From the NCBI GenBank assembly GCA_015068545.1, contig SVKH01000023.1, positions 1-14,845 of the forward strand: a stretch of DNA of 14,845 nucleotides. Reading direction: 5' to 3'. Under the pieces are notes generated by a model. That model had not been told where the DNA came from. It did no database searches and saw only the letters and a list, made by a program, of their open reading frames with translations. Numbering within the stretch: position 1 is the stretch's first letter; each line of letters begins with the position of its first letter. This document shows, piece by piece, positions 6,146 to 12,151 of this stretch. The position numbers were made by a program, and so were the translations under genes. This DNA comes from Oscillospiraceae bacterium. GTDB taxonomy: Bacteria > Bacillota > Clostridia > UBA1381.

Positions 6146-6922
6146 TTACAGTGCCAATGTTAATGAGTACTTTTCAGCAAGAGCATCTAGTGTGCCATCT
6201 GCCTTTAGTTCATCCATAAGCGCATTAACTTCTTCTGTAAGGTCTGAGCCCTTTCTGAATGCGATACCGTATTCTTCTGTTGTAAGCTCCATAGCTATTC
6301 CAAGTTCAGCATAGCTTGTGCCTTCGCCTGTCATAGCATTTGCCATTGTGATATCAATTACGCAAGCATCTGCAGAGCCGCTCTTTACTTCAAGCAGAGC
6401 ATCTGTCTGAGCTGCTGTAGAAACAAGATTTGCTTCAAGACCTGCATCTATGATAGCTGTCTCGCCTGCTGAACCTGCTTCTGCCGCAAACTTAAGGTCT
6501 GCCAAGCTTTCAAGAGATTGATAATCTGCAACCTTTTCCTTGTTCATAACAACAACCTGTGCGTTTTTAACATAAGCCTTTGATACATCTGCATTAAGTC
6601 TCACTTCGTCTGTGATAGTCATACCGTTCCAGATACAGTCGATACTTCTTGATGAAAGCTCAGGGAACTTGTTATCCCAGTCGATTTCTACAAACTCAGC
6701 CTCAACACCAAGCTTTTCGCAAACAGCCTTAGCAAACTCTGTATCAAAACCTGTAAGCTCGCCATTTTCATCCTCATAGTTCATTGGCTCGTAAATAGTC
6801 ATACCGATAACCATTTTGCCGTTGTCTGTTATGTAGGACTTATCACTTGCTGTTTTCTTTCCGCAAGATGCCATAGAAAGACACATAATACCTGCCATAA
6901 TTAAAGATGCTAATTTTTTCAT
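6146..6922 (-). CDS. Amino acid ABC transporter substrate-binding lipoprotein
   Basis: 258 residues from ATG 6922, after an AAAGGAG site. It begins with a lipoprotein signal ending in the lipobox SMASC (Cys20), so it would be tethered to the outer face of the membrane. The mature part is a bacterial extracellular solute-binding protein family 3 domain of usual length: MVIGMTIYEPMNY at the first strand, GFDTEFAKAVCEKLG in the first conserved helix, then CIWNGMTITDE and a typical second lobe. The acidic and aromatic residues in the first lobe suit a polar amino acid, but I cannot name it. It is the first gene of the operon, behind a promoter with an inverted repeat. The hairpin downstream probably allows excess production of this protein. 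Confidence 0.96.
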   Translation of the reverse strand: MKKLASLIMAGIMCLSMASCGKKTASDKSYITDNGKMVIGMTIYEPMNYEDENGELTGFDTEFAKAVCEKLGVEAEFVEIDWDNKFPELSSRSIDCIWNGMTITDEVRLNADVSKAYVKNAQVVVMNKEKVADYQSLESLADLKFAAEAGSAGETAIIDAGLEANLVSTAAQTDALLEVKSGSADACVIDITMANAMTGEGTSYAELGIAMELTTEEYGIAFRKGSDLTEEVNALMDELKADGTLDALAEKYSLTLAL

Positions 6923-6942
6923 AATTCTTTTCTCCTTTTTTC

Positions 6943-6963
6943 GCTTCCATATGAATAGGAAGC
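6943..6963 (-). other. 5' leader hairpin of the ABC importer mRNA
   Basis: GCTTCC and GGAAGC form a perfect 6-bp stem with a nine-base loop, located between the predicted start of transcription and the ribosome site. It may stabilise the transcript; no riboswitch family is recognised. Confidence 0.5.
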
Positions 6964-6982
6964 ATATTTACTGTCATGATTT

Positions 6983-7015
6983 ATTATAGCAGAACACTTT
7001 ATTGTTGTAAAGTGT
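6983..7015 (-). promoter_or_regulatory. Promoter of the ABC importer operon with overlapping inverted repeat
   Basis: -35 TTTACA (7011-7006) and -10 TATAAT (6988-6983) are 17 bases apart. The -35 lies inside the perfect inverted repeat ACACTTTA-N6-TAAAGTGT (7015-6994), a likely operator for an unidentified dimeric regulator. No regulator gene stands next to the operon. Confidence 0.78.
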
Positions 7016-7069
7016 CAAATTCATAACCCTGTCACTTTTATGCACTTTTCACATATCATATCAATCTTT

Positions 7070-7393
7070 TTAGTAACTATTTACCATATTTTCTTGGGTT
7101 TTCTGAAAGAAATAATCACTGATTACATACTTTAGTCCCATAGGTGTTACCGTATTCCTACACAGCGATGCCAAAAAGTCCTTAGCCTCCGCCTTTTTTA
7201 TAAATAATTCCCGTACCAACTTCGCCTCTTTTCCATGCTTTCCGCTTATCAACTCCTTTACAATCTCCACACCGTAAACTCTCAAGCCGGCTACTCCGTC
7301 ACTTACTGTGCTTTTAAGAAGATAGTAGGTCAGCTTAATATCCTGCTCATCCTCTGTCCTAACTGTTACTTCGTCAAAATATTCCCTTTCCAT
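7070..7393 (-). CDS. Small DUF6514-like protein
   Basis: 107 residues from ATG 7393, seven bases after a GGGGG ribosome site; a longer frame upstream runs through the promoter and the ribosome site and is rejected. There are no signal peptide or membrane segments. The sequence resembles DUF6514, a family of ~100-residue clostridial proteins: KLTYYLLKS, then VYGVEIVKE in the first half, and NTVTPMGLKYVISDYF near the C-terminus, where the family has a similar N-T-V-T-P-x-G-L segment. The function is unknown. The gene stands alone between the importer promoter and the fucose isomerase terminators, and a TATAAT at 7429-7424 may be its -10; I see no convincing -35. The family name is from memory of the motif, not from a search. 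Confidence 0.75.
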   Translation of the reverse strand: MEREYFDEVTVRTEDEQDIKLTYYLLKSTVSDGVAGLRVYGVEIVKELISGKHGKEAKLVRELFIKKAEAKDFLASLCRNTVTPMGLKYVISDYFFQKTQENMVNSY

Positions 7394-7429
7394 TATATAA
7401 CCCCCTTTTATGACGCTTTTACGATTATA

Positions 7430-7611
7430 ATACAGCTTAGGGTGAAATTCCACACATTTCCTTCGCAAAAATAAACATATCTCGCCATAATACGACAGCA
7501 AGAATTTAGACAAAAACAAAACAGTGTCATATACTGTCGAATAGAAAGGGATAGTATCAGATTACAGTACACGATTTTTTATGTTGCTGTGATTTTCCAA
7601 GGCTACTATTC
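7430..7611. other. Intergenic stretch without supported feature
   Basis: Apart from a possible upstream promoter part for the small gene at 7070-7393, I see no gene, RNA or repeat here that I can defend. Confidence 0.5.
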
Positions 7612-7645
7612 AAAAAAAGCAGGCTATAATCTTATATTTGCCTGC
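7612..7645 (-). terminator. Second, backup terminator after fucose isomerase
   Basis: On the minus strand GCAGGC pairs with GCCTGC over an inner TATAA/TTATA helix and is followed by seven T. It lies about 20 bases beyond the first terminator. Confidence 0.75.
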
Positions 7646-7661
7646 ACAGTTATTTTTCTAT

Positions 7662-7701
7662 AAAAAAAACCGGAACCCCTATAATTCTATGGGGATTCCG
7701 G
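7662..7701 (-). terminator. Terminator of the fucose isomerase gene
   Basis: CCGGAA-x-CCCC pairs with GGGG-TTCCGG (one bulged base) around a ten-base loop, and eight T follow on the minus strand. It lies about 55 bases after the stop codon. Confidence 0.92.
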
Positions 7702-7755
7702 AATATATTGCAATTAAAATTACATTCTATTAAAACACATGGTTTTAAAAGCTAA

Positions 7756-9561
7756 TTACTTTCTGATGTTCTTGTACATCGGGCCGTAAGCATCGCAAGC
7801 ACGGTAGTCCTGACCTTCCTTATCCATGCCGAAAGCGTTCCAGCTAGCAGGACGGAAAATCTTATCCTCCGGTACGTTGTGCATACATACTGGGATTCTT
7901 AGGATTGAGCAAAGTGTGATAAGGTCTGCACCGATGTGACCGTAGGAGATAGCACCGTGGTTTGCTCCCCAGTTATTCATTACATCATATGCAGTCTTGA
8001 ATGCACCTTCGCCTGTACATCTTGGAGCGAACCATGTGCAAGGCCATGTGTAGTCTGTTCTCTTCCAAAGCTTGTCTGATACTTCGTCAGGAAGGTTGAT
8101 TGTCCAGCCTTCTGCGATTTGAAGTACAGGACCTAAGCCTTTTACAAGATTTAGTCTGATCATTGTAGCAGGCATTTCGCTTCTTGTTAAGAATCTTGAA
8201 GAGAATCCGCCCCCACGGAAGTAACCAAGGTCAGCCATATTCCATGTAGTAGATGCCATAACTGTGTCCATATCAGCTTCGGTCATTTCGTACCAAGGCT
8301 TCATTGTTGGGTTGCCGTTTTCGTCCTTAACTTCACCGCAAGCGTCAAGACAGCAAGCACCTGAGTTGATTAGGTGGATAAATCCATCTGCATCCTTTGC
8401 TTTTCCGGTAATATCATAGCCTGATGCTTTCTTAACAGCATCACCGCTCCAGTATGTTCTAACGTCTGCAAACATCTGTGCACGATTTGTCAAAAGCTTA
8501 CCAAATAGAATACCAATACCGTTTAGTACGTCATTTTCAGTAGCCAGTATGTAAGGCTCTCTTGCGCCATTCCAGTCGAAAGAAGTATTTAGCATAGCCT
8601 CTGGGAAGTCACAGTTAGGATAGAAGTCTGTCCATTGTCTTTGTCCCTGGAAGCCTGCTGCGATTGCATTGTGGCCCACCTTTTCTTCTTCACATCCCTT
8701 AGGAAGATTCTCGTTACCGTTCATCAAATCCTTGATGATGCACATCATCTTAACAACAAATTCAAACTGTTCTTCCTTTTCTGCATCTGTCTTTTGAAGC
8801 TCGGCAGGGTTCTTGTCAAAGCCCATCTTGCACTTAGCCTTTGCCCAAGCTAAAGCCTTCTGATACTCAGCTTCGTCATAGATGCCCTCTGTCATTCTGC
8901 GGATGATTTCTACCTCGTCCACAGATTCCACTCTCATACCAAGATATTCTTCAATAAAATCAACATCAATGATTGAACCGCCGATACCCATACAGATAGA
9001 ACCGATTTGAAGGTATGACTTGCCACGCATTGTAGCAGCCGCAACAGCAGCACGGGCAAATCTCAAAATCTTTTCTGCAACGTCAGCAGGGATTGATGTA
9101 TCGTCAGCATCCTGAACATCGTGACCGTAGATGCCGAATGCAGGAAGTCCCTTTTGCGCATGGGAAGCAAGTACCGCTGCAAGGTAAACTGCACCAGGTC
9201 TTTCTGTTCCGTTAAAGCCCCATACACCCTTGATTGTCATAGGGTCCATATCCATTGTTTCTGAGCCATAGCACCAGCAAGGTGTAACGGTAAGAGTGAT
9301 ATCTACGCCCTCTTTTTTAAACTTTTCGCGGCAAGCTGCAGCTTCTGCCACTCTGCCGATAGTTGTGTCGGCGATAACTACCTTTACAGGCTCGCCGTTT
9401 GAATACTTAAGGTTTGATGAAATAAGCTCGGCTGCTGCCTTTGCCATGTTCATTGTCTGGTCTTCCAAAGATTCTCTAACCTTTAAAACACCGCGTCTTC
9501 CGTCGATAGTAGGACGGATACCGATTACCGGATAATCTCCGATTAGTCTGTTTTTTGCCAT
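7756..9561 (-). CDS. fucI: L-fucose isomerase
   Basis: 601 residues, the usual length for FucI (~590). Start ATG 9561, with AAAGGAAG about ten bases upstream. The enzyme interconverts L-fucose and L-fuculose with Mn2+ in the cytoplasm; many members also accept D-arabinose. Metal and catalytic residues match E. coli Glu337, Asp361 and His528: Glu342 in ATEND, Asp366 in FADVRTY (same 24-residue spacing), and His535 in WGANHGAISYGH. Other family blocks are present: IGIRPTIDGRRG at the N-terminus, GFNGTERPGAVYLA, GSICMGIGGSIIDVDF (~187-202) and IPVCMHNV. Fuculokinase, fuculose-phosphate aldolase and a fucose transporter are not next to it, so the pathway must be completed elsewhere. It has its own promoter and two terminators. 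I see no clear catabolite-repression site. Confidence 0.97.
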   Translation of the reverse strand: MAKNRLIGDYPVIGIRPTIDGRRGVLKVRESLEDQTMNMAKAAAELISSNLKYSNGEPVKVVIADTTIGRVAEAAACREKFKKEGVDITLTVTPCWCYGSETMDMDPMTIKGVWGFNGTERPGAVYLAAVLASHAQKGLPAFGIYGHDVQDADDTSIPADVAEKILRFARAAVAAATMRGKSYLQIGSICMGIGGSIIDVDFIEEYLGMRVESVDEVEIIRRMTEGIYDEAEYQKALAWAKAKCKMGFDKNPAELQKTDAEKEEQFEFVVKMMCIIKDLMNGNENLPKGCEEEKVGHNAIAAGFQGQRQWTDFYPNCDFPEAMLNTSFDWNGAREPYILATENDVLNGIGILFGKLLTNRAQMFADVRTYWSGDAVKKASGYDITGKAKDADGFIHLINSGACCLDACGEVKDENGNPTMKPWYEMTEADMDTVMASTTWNMADLGYFRGGGFSSRFLTRSEMPATMIRLNLVKGLGPVLQIAEGWTINLPDEVSDKLWKRTDYTWPCTWFAPRCTGEGAFKTAYDVMNNWGANHGAISYGHIGADLITLCSILRIPVCMHNVPEDKIFRPASWNAFGMDKEGQDYRACDAYGPMYKNIRK

Positions 9562-9697
9562 AATTCTTTACTTCCTTTCTGATTTTTTTAATTCAATCTA
9601 TTCCTTTTATATTTTTACATATCATCTTCTTTTTCCGAAGATATAGGACACAAAAACATCACTATTTTCAGCTACTATTCCTGTACCATTACCTTGT

Positions 9698-9726
9698 ATT
9701 TTACAAAATTTAACTATGCGTGTCAA
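9698..9726 (-). promoter_or_regulatory. Promoter of fucI
   Basis: TTGACA (9726-9721) and TAAAAT (9703-9698) are 17 bases apart, leaving a ~130-base leader. The leader contains a small hairpin (ATCTTC/GAAGAT around 9630-9645) and no recognised riboswitch. Confidence 0.85.
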
Positions 9727-9803
9727 GTACGCAAATATAAATTTGAACAATTCTATCAATTATATTTGTTAACTATTTTACCAAAATGGAATTGTCATGA
9801 ATT

Positions 9804-9953
9804 GGCTAATGCCATGATTTCTCGCTTCGCTCCATGATTTGAATTGCCTTAATGCACATCAGTGTAATTCATGAGCCGTAAGGCTCAATTCATGAAATCG
9901 CAGATTTCAATTCATGCCGAAGGCAATTCATTGATTTCATCTCTGATGAAATC
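9804..9953. repeat. Chain of small hairpins separated by AATTCAT
   Basis: Successive perfect stems follow one another: GGC/GCC (9804-9813), CAC/GTG (9855-9864), GAGCC/GGCTC (9873-9886), GAAATC/GATTTC (9894-9908), GCC/GGC (9916-9924) and GATTTCATC/GATGAAATC (9933-9953). The last four are each preceded by AATTCAT (the last by AATTCATT). It lies immediately after the histidine kinase stop (9959) and ~230 bases upstream of fucI. I recall similar strings as interspersed repeats in Lachnospiraceae genomes. It may work as a 3'-end structure for the kinase mRNA, though no U-run follows. No coding capacity. Confidence 0.85.
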
Positions 9954-9958
9954 ATTAA

Positions 9959-11314
9959 TCATCCCTTTAATACAATACGGAACTGCGTTCCTTCGCCAAG
10001 CTTACTACTTACGCTGATTTCTCCGCCATGAAGCTCTACTATACTCTTTACCATAGCAAGACCAAGACCGCTGCTTGCGTATTCGTCATTACGTACATCA
10101 TCAATACGATAGAACCGAGTCCAGATTTTGTCAATATTCTCCTTGGCTATTCCTACGCCGTTATCCGAAACCTTTATCTCTGTTTTGTTGCCAAGCTTAG
10201 ATGCGGAAATAGTAACCCTGCCCGAATCCTTTCCGTACTTGATTCCGTTGCTGATAAGGTTTGTAATTGCACTTAAAAGCAGAGCTTCGTCACCATTTAC
10301 TATAATACCCTCCGTTATATCCGAGCTAAGCGTGATGCCCTTCTTTTCTGCCATGTCCTTCATGCTCTCAACGGCTATGTCCGCAATAACTCCCAGATCA
10401 ACCTTCTCTTTTTTTATTTTCTGTCTGTTTTGATCTATTCTTGTAATCAGCAAAAGTCTTGATACAAGCTTTGATACCTGATTTGCCTTATCAACAATAT
10501 TTTTTGCAAGCTCCTTCTCCTTATCATTTTCCGCTATGTCCAATAGGTATTCTCCCTGAGCAAGAATAACGCTGATAGGTGTCCTCAACTCGTGAGATGC
10601 GTCCGAGGTAAACTGTTTTTCCTGCTTGATAAGGGTTTCGATTTTATCCAGCATTCTATTTAGAGTAAGAGATAAATGTTGTAGCTCATCCTCCTTTGCA
10701 TCAGGGGTGATTTCTATTCTTCTTGAAATATCATTTTGTGCCGAAATATCATTTGCTGTCTTTACAATATTATTTACAGGCATAAAGGCTTTGTTTGTAA
10801 TATAGTATCCGCCAAGTGCCGTCAAAACCAGAATAAGCGGAACAAGGATAAGCATTATTATAATAGCAGACCTGCCTAAAAGCATTGTAGAATTAACCGA
10901 TTCCACTCCTCTTATCCAAAAGCCTCCTCGCAGTCCCGGCGGAGAAGGTGTTCGTATATCGTATACGATATAGTCCTTTCCGTCCACATTTTCTCTCCTG
11001 GGAATGCCCTCTACAAAGGGAATGTTTGCAACATCGTAGATGTATTGTCCCACAATGTATTTACCATTTGATTCGTATATGGATACGTTTTTAAATTCTT
11101 CCTTGCTTTCCACCAGCTCAAATACGCCCCCATGCCTTTTGGAAAGCTTCTCGGTCACTTGAGTAACCTGCAGAATAACGTCCTTTTCCACACTGTCTAT
11201 GGAAAGCTGGTAGGAAAGTCCGCCAACAAGAGATAGCACCACCAGTATCAATATGAACATAAGGGTGGTGTACCATATCGTTATTCTCATTTTAATAGAA
11301 GTGATTTTTTTCAT
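9959..11314 (-). CDS. Sensor histidine kinase
   Basis: 451 residues from ATG 11314, whose ribosome site AAAGGAAG lies in the last codons of the response regulator gene; stop and start are separated by one base. Domains in order: membrane helix ~15-35, an extracytoplasmic sensor of about 110 residues, second membrane helix ~148-171, HAMP ~172-224, HisKA with His241 in ASHELRTPI, and HATPase with N-box NLISNGIKY (Asn352, Asn356), G1 DNGVGI (384-389) and G2 GLGLAMV (416-422). All catalytic elements are intact. The sensor is short and charged, with no domain I recognise; TPSPPGLRGGFWIRG just before helix 2 is Gly/Pro-rich. It should phosphorylate the adjacent regulator. The gene ends at the hairpin chain. 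The signal is unknown. Confidence 0.96.
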   Translation of the reverse strand: MKKITSIKMRITIWYTTLMFILILVVLSLVGGLSYQLSIDSVEKDVILQVTQVTEKLSKRHGGVFELVESKEEFKNVSIYESNGKYIVGQYIYDVANIPFVEGIPRRENVDGKDYIVYDIRTPSPPGLRGGFWIRGVESVNSTMLLGRSAIIIMLILVPLILVLTALGGYYITNKAFMPVNNIVKTANDISAQNDISRRIEITPDAKEDELQHLSLTLNRMLDKIETLIKQEKQFTSDASHELRTPISVILAQGEYLLDIAENDKEKELAKNIVDKANQVSKLVSRLLLITRIDQNRQKIKKEKVDLGVIADIAVESMKDMAEKKGITLSSDITEGIIVNGDEALLLSAITNLISNGIKYGKDSGRVTISASKLGNKTEIKVSDNGVGIAKENIDKIWTRFYRIDDVRNDEYASSGLGLAMVKSIVELHGGEISVSSKLGEGTQFRIVLKG

Positions 11315-11315
11315 T

Positions 11316-11987
11316 TTATTCTTCCTTTATAACGTATCCCACATTCTTTATAGTATGGAGAAGTTTTTTGTCGAAGTTATCATCAATCTTTTTCCTTAAA
11401 TGATGAATGTAGACCTTTATAACATCGCTGGAGCCTTCATATTCATAGTTCCAGATATTTTCCTCTATTTTTTCCTTTGACACGACTATGCCCTTGTTTC
11501 GCATAAGGTATTCAAGGACTGCGTATTCCTTTGACGACAGCTCTATTGCTGTTTGACCGCGTTTTACCACACGAGCAGTAGTATCAACGGTCAAATCTGC
11601 AATTTCCAGTATACTGCCGGTGACATTTTCCTTTACCCGCAGCATGGCTCTTACTCTGGCACATAGAACATCAAAGGAAAAAGGCTTTGTAAGATAATCG
11701 TTAGCACCGGTATCCAAGCCTGTTATGATGTCTTCCTCCGAATCCTTTGCAGTGAGCATCAAAACCGGAGTCAGAATCTTTTTTTCGCGCATTCTGCGAA
11801 GGACTTCAAATCCGTTGATTTTCGGCATCATCACATCCAGCAAAACCCCGTCATATTGCGTGTTTTCTATATAATAAATCGCATCATCACCGTCATAACA
11901 GCTATCAACCGTATAGCCGATTTTTGTAAGCCTTTCGGTTAGGGTTTTGTTAAGATGTTTTTCGTCTTCAACAACCAAAAGCCTCAT
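11316..11987 (-). CDS. OmpR/PhoB-type response regulator
   Basis: 223 residues from ATG 11987, five bases after AGGTG; an upstream TTG gives a longer frame through the ribosome site and is not used. The receiver domain (1-115) has the acidic pocket E7-D8, the phosphorylation site Asp51 in GVLLDVMMP, Thr79 and Lys101 in LTKPF. The C-terminal winged helix (~127-220) has the OmpR-type core LSSKEYAVLEYLMRN, a recognition-helix region DVIKVYIHHLRKKID, and the GYV wing. It is cotranscribed with the kinase. Three full and one partial GTTAGTTTACTTTTT-like direct repeats lie upstream, one of them over the -35, which suits autoregulation by a tandem-binding regulator of this class. A role in controlling the adjacent surface-protein cluster is inferred from position only. 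Confidence 0.96.
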   Translation of the reverse strand: MRLLVVEDEKHLNKTLTERLTKIGYTVDSCYDGDDAIYYIENTQYDGVLLDVMMPKINGFEVLRRMREKKILTPVLMLTAKDSEEDIITGLDTGANDYLTKPFSFDVLCARVRAMLRVKENVTGSILEIADLTVDTTARVVKRGQTAIELSSKEYAVLEYLMRNKGIVVSKEKIEENIWNYEYEGSSDVIKVYIHHLRKKIDDNFDKKLLHTIKNVGYVIKEE

Positions 11988-12008
11988 ATTATCACCTGCC
12001 TTAAATAT

Positions 12009-12037
12009 ATTGTACAACATTTTTCATAAAAAGTAAA
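12009..12037 (-). promoter_or_regulatory. Promoter of the two-component operon
   Basis: -35 TTTACT (12037-12032) and -10 TACAAT (12014-12009) are 17 bases apart. The -35 is part of the proximal direct repeat. Confidence 0.72.
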
Positions 12038-12136
12038 CTAACGCTTTCACGAAAAATAAAAGCGATGTCTTTACCAAAAAGTAAACTAACGGCCCCACTC
12101 AAAAAAGCAAACTAACGGCTCCACTCAAAAAGTAAA
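12028..12136 (-). repeat. Direct repeats upstream of the response regulator
   Basis: On the minus strand GTTAGTTTACTTTTT occurs exactly at 12042-12028 and 12090-12076, with one change (GTTAGTTTGCTTTTT) at 12116-12102, and partly (TTTACTTTTT) at 12136-12127. The three distal copies are ~25-26 bases apart and share the intervening GAGTGG(A/G)GCC, so they form a short tandem array; the proximal copy is 48 bases away and overlaps the -35. GGCT/AGCC arms between units can also form a weak hairpin after the beta-helix gene. Confidence 0.85.
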
Positions 12137-12151
12137 GCCGTCAGACATTCA

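Noticed and set aside
6983..7020. TTGACA near 7018 as the -35 of the importer promoter
   Set aside because: It would stand 24 bases from TATAAT; TTTACA at 17 bases is the better partner.
7070..7519. Longer, 149-residue version of the small DUF6514-like protein
   Set aside because: The extra 42 residues span the likely -10 and the GGGGG ribosome site. ATG 7393 is correctly spaced.
9804..9953. Possible CRISPR or attachment site in the hairpin chain
   Set aside because: The constant part is only seven bases and the variable parts are self-complementary stems, unlike spacers; there is no integrase gene nearby.
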